From CAVYHJ01 sp963768165 [NCBI: uncultured bacterium] (lineage in GTDB: Bacteria; UBP4; UBA4092): a DNA stretch of 64,000 nt. Location of the stretch: positions 1 to 64,000 of the forward strand of contig CAVYHJ010000026.1 in assembly GCA_963768165.1 (NCBI GenBank), in the 5' to 3' direction. A model generated the notes under the pieces. It made no database searches. It was not told the DNA's origin and saw only the letters and a program-made list of their open reading frames with translations. This document shows positions 25,318 to 34,731 of the stretch, piece after piece. How positions within the stretch are numbered: position 1 is the stretch's first letter; each line of letters begins with the position of its first letter. The position numbers were made by a program, and so were the translations under genes.

Positions 25318-28300
25318 TTAATTTCCTTTCACCCAGTTCCAGAAACTTTCCCCCGCGGGAGTTTCTTTATTACTAGCAAAAGCCCAATTCCAGAAAGTGT
25401 CAGGTTTGGTTTTTTTTGCTTTCGGCCCCTGGAGGAATGTGTCCACTTCATTTTTAAGCTGCCAACAGCGTTTGATATGTTGGAATGCGGAATCAATCAT
25501 ACTGTCACGAGTTTCCGGTGTATAAGTCTGGTAATATCCAAATTTGTCAAAAAATTCACCCGCCAATTTTGCCTCCTCGAACATACGGAGTACTGTATTA
25601 TGGAATTCTTTTAATGTCGGAGGCGGTTTTAGAGCCTTTATACGCACGTAAGTTTCCGTGGTAATTTGGCGGAATTTTCCAGCTGTTAGGGTCTTTTGGA
25701 TTCCTTTATAGGGGTCATGTAGAACATCACCGATAGAAGCTTGGAAAAAATTTGGGGATAATGTTACTACATTGTGGAAATTGAATTGAGGAGTTTCAGC
25801 GTAAGTCTCTTGAACTTTCCAATCCTTGATGTCTTTCATGTTATTTGGAGACAGGACAAGGACTTCACCGAAATCCGCCATTGCTTTGTTAAGCCGAGCT
25901 AATTGTACGCCGATAGCATCTTTATATTCTTTTTCTTGACGTCGTGTTTCGACTTCTTTGAGAGCAGCTAACGCCAAATCGTAGGCTGCTTTTGCTGCCG
26001 CATAATCCTGCCGTTTATAGGCAGCATCCGCGATACGATAGGATTCTTCGGCTTTAGTCAATTCATTTTCCGCATATTTTTCAACTTCCGCTTGTTTTGC
26101 TGCAGCAATTGCTGTTTCAATTTGTTTGGTCAATTCGTCTTGTTTGGCCTTTGCTTCAGTATCCAAATTTGCTGCTTCGGTTTTTAGTTTAGCTAACGCC
26201 TCCATACCCGTGGTAAACCGATCTCCCTTATCCTTGTTACTCTGATAGTCAGCTTGAACCGCTGCGGTTTTTAGTTTAATATCTGCTACCTTTTCAGGAA
26301 TCAAAGCATTGGCGATTTTTGCATTTGCCAAGAGTTGATTGATTTGACCAATTTCTCCCATAAATATACCGTCTCTAGTATTACTCTGTGCCAGAGTAGC
26401 AGCCGCAATGGAGGCATTTGCCTCGGCCAATGATTCCGGATAATGTTTGACTTTGAGCGCTGTCTCGGCCGCGTCCAATTGCATAACAGCACTTTGCAAA
26501 CTTGCCGGATCATGATTCCATGCGCCAATGCTTTTTGCCGATTCGATAAGATTTCGTGCTTTGATAATTTGTCCTTTCAAAGCGGCTTCAGCATGTTGTT
26601 CCGCACCGTCAATGTTATCCAAAGCCAAATCGTATTTTCCAGCAGCTAAGTTATCGTCTACCGCTTTAAGATTTGCCAAGGATTTATCATATTCTTCAAT
26701 CGCATATACATAAGCCCCCGCCAATTTTGCTTCTTCTATTTGTCTGAGGACTGCCGGTTTTCTATCAGCAATTTGTAATCGTATCGCTGTATTTTTTGCA
26801 TCTACGGCGGTTCCCCTACTGTCAACTCCAGATTCAATGGCTCGAGCGAATTTTTTATCATTTAATAGCGCCTCAGCATCTGCCATCTTTTGTTGCGCAA
26901 TGGACAACGTTTGCAAAGCTGTAGGGTAATGAGTAATCATGTAGCGTTCTTCGCTCGCGTTATCAATAGCCTTCCGGGCCTCATCAATTTGTGCCACTGC
27001 TTTTTTCCGCATGGTTGTATAGGAATCATCCACTTTATTTTGGATTTGGGTTGTCAAATCTTGTGCTTTGCTATATTGTCCGCCCTGCCATGCATCGCGC
27101 CCTTGTTTCAACAGGTCACGGGCCTCTTGAATATCTTCGACAGCATAAAGTTGAGCGCCGTCACCAACGGCCACAGAAATACGCTTTTCCGCATCAATCA
27201 AAGCTAAATCCGCTTTTCGTTTAATGGCTTCTGTTTTGGCTTCCTGTGCTTTGACAATGGTGTTTTGTGCGGTAAGAATGGAATCCCGGAATTGTTTATT
27301 ATCGAGTAATTTCTGGGAATCATCTCGCATATCCTGTGCTCGTTTTAAGATTTCCCCAGAATACAATAATGAACTGGCGTCTTCAGCATCCTTAATAGCA
27401 TTATCCGCTTCCCGGATTTGGTCTTCTGCACGAACACGTAGGCGTTCGTTGGCTAGGTCAATTTTGTTTCGTATCTGTTCGTGAATTGTTTTTACACGTT
27501 CATACTCTTCATTATTAAATGCCTTTTCCGCATCTTCTACCAACGCTTCTGCTTGGGAGAGGAATTCAGGGGCGTATTTTTCCGCGTCATTGAGTTTTAA
27601 TGTATCAATATCTTTTTTCGCAATGTCCAATTGATCCCGCAATTTCAGTTTTCCGGCCGTTGCTAAAACGGCCGGGGCACGTGCCTCGACAATCCGGGCG
27701 ACGTCAATAGCGATGCGATAATCTTTGTCTAGAAACGCTTGTTGCGCGCGCAGAAAATTTCCTTCGATCTGTCCATAGTCTTGTTTGGTATATGTCGGTG
27801 CGTCCACGTCTTTTAACGCAGCAATCAATTTTTCGGCATTCTGGATTTCTTCACTGGCTTTGCTCTGCATTGCTAGAGTATCTGCGTCTTTGGCAACGGT
27901 TTGTGCTTCTTTGGCTTTTTCAATGGCCCTGAAATAGGCCTCTTGATTCTTCAACTGTACGGCTTCGTTAACCATGGAGGTTGCCTTGCTCCAAGCGTCT
28001 GGGACGCGAGTTTCTGCTTCATTCCGTTTGGCATCGTCTAGGATTGTTTGGGCTTCCGTAACTTCGATGCCCGCCTGTTTAGTAACTTCCGCCAGCAATG
28101 TTTTCACATCGTCAATAACCAAGTCAGAATATTTGATAATTTGGTCATAATTTTTTGTAGAACGTGTATGATATTTTCTCGCTTGGTCCAAATTGTCTTG
28201 AATTTGTTGATAAAGTTTTGGATTGGATCGTTTGCCTTCATTATTAGTAGCTACTGTGGCTTTCTTTTCAGCCGTTGCAAAATCTTCCTCACCTTTTCGA

Positions 28301-28599
28301 CTACGAGCATTTTCAAAAGCCTGTTGAGCTGCTGTTTTAGCTCGTTTGGACGCATCCAATGCTCCAATGGCATCTCCACGGCTCAAATCTTTTTTAACTT
28401 CTTCAATTGCTGTCGATGCGATATCATAATCCGATTTGACATATTTTTGAGCTTCCATATCCTTGGCTTTGAAAAGAATCTTTTCAGCCGAGGATTGATT
28501 GTATTCCGCCCGTTGTTTTTCCAGACAGCCCGTCATAAAAATACCAACACTAATTAATAATAATATTACTCCTGCTATACGAATTTGTTTTATGTTCAC
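25318..28599 (-). CDS. Large helical-repeat lipoprotein
   Basis: A 1093-residue lipoprotein. The signal ends in the lipobox IFMTGC, so the cysteine near residue 25 should be lipidated. The rest up to about residue 880 is many alpha-helical repeats of about 70-80 residues rich in Ala, Lys and Glu, with a recurring pattern A-x-x-L-x-(D/G)-x-(D/E)-Y-x-x-A, similar in style to DUF4398-like envelope proteins. The last ~190 residues form a different, non-repeat domain that ends in two FWNW motifs (TFWNWAF and SFWNWVKGN). The GTG at 28599 is chosen because GGAGGA sits 6 nt upstream; an ATG at 28614 overlaps that site. An elongated periplasmic or outer-membrane scaffold is inferred. Confidence 0.8.
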   Translation of the reverse strand: MNIKQIRIAGVILLLISVGIFMTGCLEKQRAEYNQSSAEKILFKAKDMEAQKYVKSDYDIASTAIEEVKKDLSRGDAIGALDASKRAKTAAQQAFENARSRKGEEDFATAEKKATVATNNEGKRSNPKLYQQIQDNLDQARKYHTRSTKNYDQIIKYSDLVIDDVKTLLAEVTKQAGIEVTEAQTILDDAKRNEAETRVPDAWSKATSMVNEAVQLKNQEAYFRAIEKAKEAQTVAKDADTLAMQSKASEEIQNAEKLIAALKDVDAPTYTKQDYGQIEGNFLRAQQAFLDKDYRIAIDVARIVEARAPAVLATAGKLKLRDQLDIAKKDIDTLKLNDAEKYAPEFLSQAEALVEDAEKAFNNEEYERVKTIHEQIRNKIDLANERLRVRAEDQIREADNAIKDAEDASSLLYSGEILKRAQDMRDDSQKLLDNKQFRDSILTAQNTIVKAQEAKTEAIKRKADLALIDAEKRISVAVGDGAQLYAVEDIQEARDLLKQGRDAWQGGQYSKAQDLTTQIQNKVDDSYTTMRKKAVAQIDEARKAIDNASEERYMITHYPTALQTLSIAQQKMADAEALLNDKKFARAIESGVDSRGTAVDAKNTAIRLQIADRKPAVLRQIEEAKLAGAYVYAIEEYDKSLANLKAVDDNLAAGKYDLALDNIDGAEQHAEAALKGQIIKARNLIESAKSIGAWNHDPASLQSAVMQLDAAETALKVKHYPESLAEANASIAAATLAQSNTRDGIFMGEIGQINQLLANAKIANALIPEKVADIKLKTAAVQADYQSNKDKGDRFTTGMEALAKLKTEAANLDTEAKAKQDELTKQIETAIAAAKQAEVEKYAENELTKAEESYRIADAAYKRQDYAAAKAAYDLALAALKEVETRRQEKEYKDAIGVQLARLNKAMADFGEVLVLSPNNMKDIKDWKVQETYAETPQFNFHNVVTLSPNFFQASIGDVLHDPYKGIQKTLTAGKFRQITTETYVRIKALKPPPTLKEFHNTVLRMFEEAKLAGEFFDKFGYYQTYTPETRDSMIDSAFQHIKRCWQLKNEVDTFLQGPKAKKTKPDTFWNWAFASNKETPAGESFWNWVKGN

Positions 28600-28636
28600 A
28601 AAAATTCCTCCCACACGATATAGTTGAATTAGTATT

Positions 28637-28981
28637 TTAATTTAAATTAATTTCTCCAGACCAACGATTAAGTCGTAAATAAATATTGTGACATTCTTTT
28701 TCAAGGGATTTTAGTTCTTTGTCGGATAATTGCTGAAGTTGCTGTAGGTTGGGCAATCGGCGTAAAAATCGCATCATAACATCACGAATCTCTTGCGGGT
28801 TTCCTTCCTTTTGAATTAAAGGCTGCAATTTTCTGGCGATTAATCCTTTCACTTGCAAAAACTCTTCCTCTGTTTGAATTACAATAGGTTCATTAAAACA
28901 TAGTCGTTGCAATTTTTCTCGCACAATCCACCAATTCTGTATGATTTGGTTCAATACTTCGCTTCCTGATTCGGTCTTCAT
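28637..28981 (-). CDS. Hypothetical helical protein, first gene of the envelope cluster
   Basis: A 114-residue helical, glutamine- and leucine-rich protein with no signal peptide. Family not recognised. It precedes the lipoprotein gene by 37 bp. Possible -10 box TATAAA (complement of 28992-28997) lies 10 nt upstream of the ATG, and no Shine-Dalgarno is visible, so the message may be leaderless. A segment EEEFLQVKGLIARKLQPL is similar in layout to part of the 112-residue protein at the other end of the cluster. Confidence 0.65.
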   Translation of the reverse strand: MKTESGSEVLNQIIQNWWIVREKLQRLCFNEPIVIQTEEEFLQVKGLIARKLQPLIQKEGNPQEIRDVMMRFLRRLPNLQQLQQLSDKELKSLEKECHNIYLRLNRWSGEINLN

Positions 28982-29149
28982 TCTAGCATAATTTATATCA
29001 TATCTTTAACTAGAAATAAAATTTTTACTCGCCACTGACGAATCTTGCGTCATTACTAAGGACTTTCTAAGTTATTACTTTCACCCCCAAAATTTATCAT
29101 TGCATGGGATAAATGTCAACAGCACCCATAAACCTGAGGGGTGGATCGC

Positions 29150-29178
29150 TTGACAGAGAGGGATGTGAAAGTTATACT
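29150..29178 (+). promoter_or_regulatory. Consensus promoter for the 29189 gene
   Basis: TTGACA (29150-29155), 17 bp, TATACT (29173-29178). The ATG at 29189 starts 10 bp after the -10 box, leaving at most a few untranslated bases and no room for a Shine-Dalgarno, as at 8009 and 54458. Confidence 0.75.
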
Positions 29179-29188
29179 GTGTTGATTT

Positions 29189-30244
29189 ATGAAAGCGGCC
29201 GTTTATCGGGGAACACAGAAATTAGTCATTGAATCCATGGAAATTCCCTTGATTGGGGATGGGGAAGTTCTCGTACGGATTGATACCTGCGGGGTATGTG
29301 GGACGGATTTAAAAAAAATCGAAGCGGGTCTTGTTTCTCCTCCACGGATATTTGGTCATGAAATGGCCGGGACGATAGCTCAAACCGGAAAAAATGTGCA
29401 ACATTGGAAAGTCGGAGATCGGGTCGCTGTGTATCACCATATTCCTTGTAAGGACTGTTATTATTGCCGGGCTGGAGCGTATGCTCAATGTGAGACCTAT
29501 AAGAAAGTGGGGACAACGGCGGGATTTGTACCGAGCGGGGGAGGGTTTGCGGAATATATCCGGGTCATGGATTGGATTGTGGAGAAAGGGATGGCAAAAA
29601 TTCCTGATGATGTGAGTTTTGAAGTCGCCTGTTTTCTGGAACCTGTCAATACTTGTTTAAAAGCCATGAAAAAGGCGGAGATATTGTCCGGTCAGACAGT
29701 ATTGATTATCGGACAAGGACCTATTGGTTTGATATTACTTCAGTTATCCCGTCTTCACGGTGCACGAGTATTAACCACTGATATTGTAGATTCCCGTTTA
29801 AAAAAGTCCATGGGGTTTGGAGCCGAGAAGGTGTACAATTCCAAGACTGGGAATATTTTGGAACAAATTAAAAAGGATACAGGCGAGCGGGGAGCAGATA
29901 TAGCCATTGTTGCGACGGCGAATAATGATGTAATCCGATTTGCCTTTGATGCCATTCGTCCGGGGGGACAGGTGATGTTGTTTGCACAAACCAAACCGGG
30001 GGATATGGGTTCCATTGATATGGGTGCTGTATGCGCTTTGGAAAAGAATTTGATTGGAAGTTATAGTGCCTCTGTGGATTTGAATAAAGAGGTGGAAGAA
30101 CTAGTATTTTCCAGAAAAATCAATGTAAAGGATTTAGTGACTCACCGGTTAAGGTTGGAAGAAATAAACCAAGCTATCGACTTAGCAACCCGACCAGCCA
30201 ATGGGTCATTGAAAATAGTTGTCAAACCAAGCATTTCGAGTTAG
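29189..30244 (+). CDS. Zinc-dependent alcohol dehydrogenase (MDR family)
   Basis: A 351-residue medium-chain dehydrogenase of the sorbitol/threonine dehydrogenase type. Catalytic zinc ligands lie in CGVCGTD and GHE (FGHEMAG). The structural zinc site is CKDCYYCRAGAYAQC (C-x2-C-x2-C-x7-C). The Rossmann segment reads VLIIGQGPIGLILLQLSRLHGARVLTTD in pieces around residues 170-197, with the acidic residue expected for NAD(H). Substrate unknown. It is followed after 165 bp by a second member of the family and then by the squalene genes, so the two dehydrogenases may serve a linked sugar or polyol step. Confidence 0.9.
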   Translation: MKAAVYRGTQKLVIESMEIPLIGDGEVLVRIDTCGVCGTDLKKIEAGLVSPPRIFGHEMAGTIAQTGKNVQHWKVGDRVAVYHHIPCKDCYYCRAGAYAQCETYKKVGTTAGFVPSGGGFAEYIRVMDWIVEKGMAKIPDDVSFEVACFLEPVNTCLKAMKKAEILSGQTVLIIGQGPIGLILLQLSRLHGARVLTTDIVDSRLKKSMGFGAEKVYNSKTGNILEQIKKDTGERGADIAIVATANNDVIRFAFDAIRPGGQVMLFAQTKPGDMGSIDMGAVCALEKNLIGSYSASVDLNKEVEELVFSRKINVKDLVTHRLRLEEINQAIDLATRPANGSLKIVVKPSISS

Positions 30245-30409
30245 GATATATCACAATGAGTATAGGACTAAATGTCATACTAAAATGGGGATAAACAAAA
30301 AAATCCTTTTGCAGGGGGATTTAATACAAAATTGTGTTACAATTACAATGTTTTAATTTTCATATATTCTGTTTTTTATAGGTAAATTTCATTAAATGAT
30401 AGGAGAATT

Positions 30410-31459
30410 ATGTCAAACAGCCAGATGACCGCCGCAGTACTTTATGGGAAAGAAGATGTGCGTATTGAGAAGGTGGCGATTCCTCAGGTTAATGAGAAGG
30501 AAGTCTTGGTTCGGATTAAAACAGCCTTAACCTGCGGTACGGATGCCAAGGTGTATCAACGAGGGTATCATGCCCGTATGATTACACCGCCTGCTATTTT
30601 TGGGCATGAGTTTGCGGGTGTTATTGAAAAAGTTGGAGAAGACGTTGACCATTTTAAACCGGGGATGCGTGTCGTCGCAGCCAATTCCGCGCCCTGCAAT
30701 GAATGTTTTTATTGCAAGCGGGGAAGCCAGAGTATGTGTGATGATTTATTGTTTATCAACGGTGCTTATGCGGAGTTTATCAAAATTCCCGACCGGATTG
30801 TGAGACAAAACCTATTGGAATTACCGCATTCTGTAAGTTATCAAAATGCCGCGATGGTAGAACCTTTGGCATGTGTATTACGCGCTTTGGAAGAAACAGG
30901 AATCCGGCGAGGAGATACTGTTGCAGTGATCGGGACGGGTCCTATCGGTATGATGTTTATGAAACTGGCCAAACTCAAGGGAGCGCATGTGATTGCCGTA
31001 GGCCGTAGAGAAGAAAGATTGGAAATTGCCGACCGCCTCGGCGCAGATCAATTGGTGAATGCCGCAAAGGAGAGAAACCTGGTGGCAACCATACGAAGTT
31101 TTACAGAAGGACACCGGGGTGTGGATATAGCCATTGAAGCCGTGGGAACACCAAAAACCTGGGAGATGGCTGTGGCGATGGTCCGTAAAGGGGGAACGGT
31201 TAATTTGTTTGGAGGATGCGCTGCTGATACCTCGATAACACTAGATACAAAACGAATCCACTATTCTGAAATCACGATTAAGGCATCATTCCATCATACT
31301 CCGCAATATATTCGTGCGGCGTTGGAAGTCATCAAGGAAGGGAAAATTGATGCCCATGAATTTATTTCCGGGCGGGAACCATTGTCCAAACTGCCGGAAG
31401 TGTTGGATTTAATTGTGAATCGTCGGAACGGGGATTTAAAGGTAGCGATTGTCCCCTAA
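30410..31459 (+). CDS. Zinc-dependent alcohol dehydrogenase (MDR family), second
   Basis: A 349-residue relative of the preceding enzyme. Catalytic site TCGTD and FGHEFAG, structural zinc site CNECFYCKRGSQSMC, Rossmann motif GTGPIGMMFMKLAKLKGA. The residue after the second strand is in a GRRE context rather than acidic, which could mean NADP(H) preference. The start has AGGAG upstream of ATG (ATAGGAGAATTATG). Ends 35 bp before hpnC on the same strand, so it is probably in the squalene transcript. Substrate cannot be assigned. Confidence 0.9.
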   Translation: MSNSQMTAAVLYGKEDVRIEKVAIPQVNEKEVLVRIKTALTCGTDAKVYQRGYHARMITPPAIFGHEFAGVIEKVGEDVDHFKPGMRVVAANSAPCNECFYCKRGSQSMCDDLLFINGAYAEFIKIPDRIVRQNLLELPHSVSYQNAAMVEPLACVLRALEETGIRRGDTVAVIGTGPIGMMFMKLAKLKGAHVIAVGRREERLEIADRLGADQLVNAAKERNLVATIRSFTEGHRGVDIAIEAVGTPKTWEMAVAMVRKGGTVNLFGGCAADTSITLDTKRIHYSEITIKASFHHTPQYIRAALEVIKEGKIDAHEFISGREPLSKLPEVLDLIVNRRNGDLKVAIVP

Positions 31460-31494
31460 TCTCTTGGGTATTCGATAGCCGGAGTATTTTCTTT

Positions 31495-32391
31495 ATGCCT
31501 ATTACAGAGTATTTACCCGGTGATTTTGCCCAACATATTAAGACTCCAGCTTCCAAAGAGGAAGCCAACAGGTATTGCGAAGAGTTGGCGAAAACTCATT
31601 ATGAGAATTTTACCGTTGCATCCTTATTTCTCCCGAAAGACAAGCGGCAGCATTTCTACAATATTTATTCCTATTGTCGGTGGTCGGATGATTTGGCGGA
31701 TGAAGTACCCGATCCGATAAAGGCGTTGGAACTACTCAATTGGTGGGAAAACGAATTGGAAAAATGTTATGCAGGAAAGCCCGAACATCCGGTTTTCGTT
31801 GCATTGCAAGATACGATTACCGCGTTCGATATTCCCATTACGCCGTTTAGAAATTTATTAATTGCCTTTAAGCAGGATCAAACGGTTACCCGTTATCCGA
31901 CTTATCAAGATTTGGTGGGATATTGCGTGAACTCCGCCAATCCTGTGGGACATTTGGTGTTGTACCTGTGCGGATACCGGGACAAACAACGACAGGACTT
32001 GGCAGATTTTACTTGTACCGCACTCCAGCTAACCAATTTCTGGCAGGACATTGCGCTTGATTTACAAAAGGGTCGTATTTATCTTCCCTTGGAAGATATG
32101 GCAAAATTCCAATATTCTGAAGCGGATTTATTTTCCCATAAATATAGTGAAGCGTTTATCCAGTTAATGCAATTTGAAGTTCAGAGGACTTATGAATTAT
32201 TTAAAAAAGGGTTGGAACTTTGTTCATTGGTCAATCGCAAAGTCCGGCTGGATGTGGAATTATTCAGCCGGGGCGGGATGGAACTATTGAATCGAATTGA
32301 GGACAATCAATATGATGTATTCACGCGGCGTCCGGTACTTTCCAAGAAAGACAAATTACGATTAATGTTTCAACGAGCACTTGGGATATAA
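31495..32391 (+). CDS. hpnC: Squalene/phytoene synthase family, HpnC type
   Basis: A 298-residue trans-isoprenyl diphosphate synthase (head-to-head). The first aspartate-rich motif is SDDLADE and the second is WQDIALDLQKGRIYLP. In the three-enzyme HpnCDE route, HpnD makes presqualene diphosphate from farnesyl diphosphate and HpnC converts it to hydroxysqualene. Assignment as HpnC rests on gene order (C, D, E) and on residues shared with that subgroup (NFWQDI). No squalene-hopene cyclase is in the window. Cytoplasmic, membrane-associated. Confidence 0.88.
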   Translation: MPITEYLPGDFAQHIKTPASKEEANRYCEELAKTHYENFTVASLFLPKDKRQHFYNIYSYCRWSDDLADEVPDPIKALELLNWWENELEKCYAGKPEHPVFVALQDTITAFDIPITPFRNLLIAFKQDQTVTRYPTYQDLVGYCVNSANPVGHLVLYLCGYRDKQRQDLADFTCTALQLTNFWQDIALDLQKGRIYLPLEDMAKFQYSEADLFSHKYSEAFIQLMQFEVQRTYELFKKGLELCSLVNRKVRLDVELFSRGGMELLNRIEDNQYDVFTRRPVLSKKDKLRLMFQRALGI

Positions 32392-32415
32392 TATTTCTTC
32401 GTTGAAAGGTCTACT

Positions 32416-33279
32416 GTGGAAGATTCTCTTGAAAATTCATATTCCTATTGTTGTCAGATAGCCAAAAGCCAGGCGAAAAATTTTTATTATTCTTTCCTGC
32501 TGCTCCCGAAAGAAAAACGGGAGGCTATGTGCGCTATTTATAGTTTTATGAGATATTGCGATGACGCCGTGGATGATTCAAATGGATTGTCTGAAAAAAA
32601 GAATTCCCTGGACAAGTGTAAATCGGAATTGAATAACGCTTTTCGGGGGGAATATGGAGGCAATCAGCTTTTCCTCGCATTCCAGGATACTGTTCAAAAG
32701 TATCAAATTCCGAATTCTTATTTTTATGAACTGATAGATGGAATGGAAATGGATTTGGGGATTTCCTACTATCAAACTTTTGAAGACCTGTACCGGTATT
32801 GTTATAAAGCGGCGTCTGTTGTGGGATTAGTAACAATCCATGTTTTTCAATTTAAAGACGAGAGAGCCAAAGAGTTTGCGGAATATTGCGGGATTGGTTT
32901 TCAGTTGACGAATATCATCCGCGATATTGCCGAAGATTTTCAAAGGGGACGGATTTATCTTCCCCAGGAAGACTTACAACGGTTCCATTGCCGGGAATCT
33001 GATTTATCCGCTGGAAAGTTAACTGTAAATATGTTGAATTTATTGGAATTCGAAGTCAATCGGGCACAAGAATATTACACCAAAGCCTTGCCTTTGATTC
33101 CGTTAATCAAAGAGGACGCGCGTCCTTGTCTGATTGCTATGATGAAAATCTATGGCGGACTCTTGTTTGAAATCAGAAAAAAAAGGTATGATGTTTTTAA
33201 AAAGCGAATCCGGTTACCTGCATGGAAAAAGCTAGTCATCGGCGGGCAGGCCTGGCTGGATGCTCATTCCCAACAATAA
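32416..33279 (+). CDS. hpnD: Presqualene diphosphate synthase, HpnD type
   Basis: A 287-residue paralogue of HpnC with FMRYCDDAVDDS as first and NIIRDIAEDFQRGRIYLP as second aspartate motif. It condenses two farnesyl diphosphates to presqualene diphosphate. GTG start with GAAAGG about 9 nt upstream and 24 bp after hpnC. The NIIRDI motif is typical of HpnD while NFWQDI marks HpnC, supporting the split. Precursors come from the MEP pathway represented here by ispG. Confidence 0.88.
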   Translation: MEDSLENSYSYCCQIAKSQAKNFYYSFLLLPKEKREAMCAIYSFMRYCDDAVDDSNGLSEKKNSLDKCKSELNNAFRGEYGGNQLFLAFQDTVQKYQIPNSYFYELIDGMEMDLGISYYQTFEDLYRYCYKAASVVGLVTIHVFQFKDERAKEFAEYCGIGFQLTNIIRDIAEDFQRGRIYLPQEDLQRFHCRESDLSAGKLTVNMLNLLEFEVNRAQEYYTKALPLIPLIKEDARPCLIAMMKIYGGLLFEIRKKRYDVFKKRIRLPAWKKLVIGGQAWLDAHSQQ

Positions 33280-33327
33280 CGCGGTTCACATCATTCGATT
33301 ATTTTTAGAGGTGCAATAATTAAAACA

Positions 33328-34671
33328 GTGATCATTATCGGCGGAGGCATTGCCGGTCTTGCCGCGGCTATCCGACTGGCCGAGCAGGGATACAAAATAA
33401 AATTGATAGAAAAAAGACCTGTTTTAGGCGGACGAGCTTCTTCCTTCACCGACCCCGACACTGGAGATCCGGTGGATAATTGCCAGCATGTTTTGATGAA
33501 ATGCTGCACAAACTTATTAGATTTTTACCGCCGGCTGGGTGTAGCGAATCACATTCATTGGTTCAACCGGTTTCATTTCATTGGAAAAGATAATGAAATT
33601 TCGGAAATTTACGCATCTCCTCTTCCCGCACCTTTTCATCTAATGCCTTCCTTTTTAAAATTTTCCGCATTAAATTACCGAGATAAATTGGGAATCGCGT
33701 ACGGATTATTTTGCATGCAGTCCCAGGATGAGACTCTTCACCCGGAATTGGATACGATTACTATTGACCAATGGCTTCGAGAGCATTATCAAACGGACCG
33801 GGCGATAGATACATTCTGGCGACCCACCTTGGTCAGTGCGTTGAATGAAGAAATAGAAATCTCCTCGGCAAAATACGCGTTCAAACTATTTCGGCTGGGG
33901 TTTTTAAAAGACACAACCGCTTATCAGATGGGAGTCCCGTCAATCCGGTTATCGGAGCTGTATTCGGAACCGAGTATTCAATTTCTCAACCGGCATGAGG
34001 GTGAAGTGATTTCCAAAAAATCTGTAACGGAAATATGTTTTGAGGAAAATCAGGTTACAGGTGTGCGGTTAACTGAAGGGACAATGATGACCGGCGATTA
34101 TTACATTTCCGCAGTTCCATTCGATATATTATTAAATATTTTGCCGAAGCAGATTATCGAAAAGGAAACCTATTTCACCAATTTGAAGAAATTAAATGTT
34201 TCCCCGATAACAGGAATCCATTTGTGGTTTGACCGGTCGGTTACTCCATTAGATCATGCGTCCATCCCGTATCGGACGATTCAATGGATGTTTAATAAAA
34301 CCAAAAATTTTGAGATGGGAAAATCTTCCGCGAATAATCCTTCTTATCTAGGATTGGTGGTCAGCGCTTCCAAAACCCTAATGGATAAATCGAGAGATGA
34401 AATCGTGAAATTAGTGCTCGAAGAAGTGCATGAAACATTTCCGGAATCGAGAAAGGCGAATCTTGTAAAATCCATTGTCATTAAAGAGCCCAAAGCAACC
34501 TTTTCACCGTATCCCGGCTGTGACTCCTATCGTCCTGATTCAACCAGTCCTTTTTCCAATTTCTATGTAGCGGGAGATTGGACTAAAACCGATTGGCCGG
34601 GGACCATGGAATCGGCGGTGATCAGCGGTTATCGTTGCGCAGAAGAGATTTCAAAAAAGCTATCAGGATAA
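33328..34671 (+). CDS. hpnE: Hydroxysqualene dehydroxylase, HpnE type
   Basis: A 447-residue FAD-dependent amine-oxidase/phytoene-desaturase-like protein. The dinucleotide motif is IIGGGIAGLAAAIRLAEQG at the N-terminus followed by EKRPVLGGRA. The C-terminal FAD contact is YVAGDWTKTDWPGTMESAV. HpnE reduces hydroxysqualene to squalene, finishing the pathway started by HpnD and HpnC. GTG start; the nearest purine run (GAGG) is 15 nt or more upstream, so initiation may be weak. Squalene would be available for hopanoids, although the cyclase is not nearby. Confidence 0.88.
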   Translation: MIIIGGGIAGLAAAIRLAEQGYKIKLIEKRPVLGGRASSFTDPDTGDPVDNCQHVLMKCCTNLLDFYRRLGVANHIHWFNRFHFIGKDNEISEIYASPLPAPFHLMPSFLKFSALNYRDKLGIAYGLFCMQSQDETLHPELDTITIDQWLREHYQTDRAIDTFWRPTLVSALNEEIEISSAKYAFKLFRLGFLKDTTAYQMGVPSIRLSELYSEPSIQFLNRHEGEVISKKSVTEICFEENQVTGVRLTEGTMMTGDYYISAVPFDILLNILPKQIIEKETYFTNLKKLNVSPITGIHLWFDRSVTPLDHASIPYRTIQWMFNKTKNFEMGKSSANNPSYLGLVVSASKTLMDKSRDEIVKLVLEEVHETFPESRKANLVKSIVIKEPKATFSPYPGCDSYRPDSTSPFSNFYVAGDWTKTDWPGTMESAVISGYRCAEEISKKLSG

Positions 34672-34731
34672 AATTGTGAAATTTACTTCCTAACGGAATA
34701 TAATATATCTGCAAATTGAATTGTTAAAACT

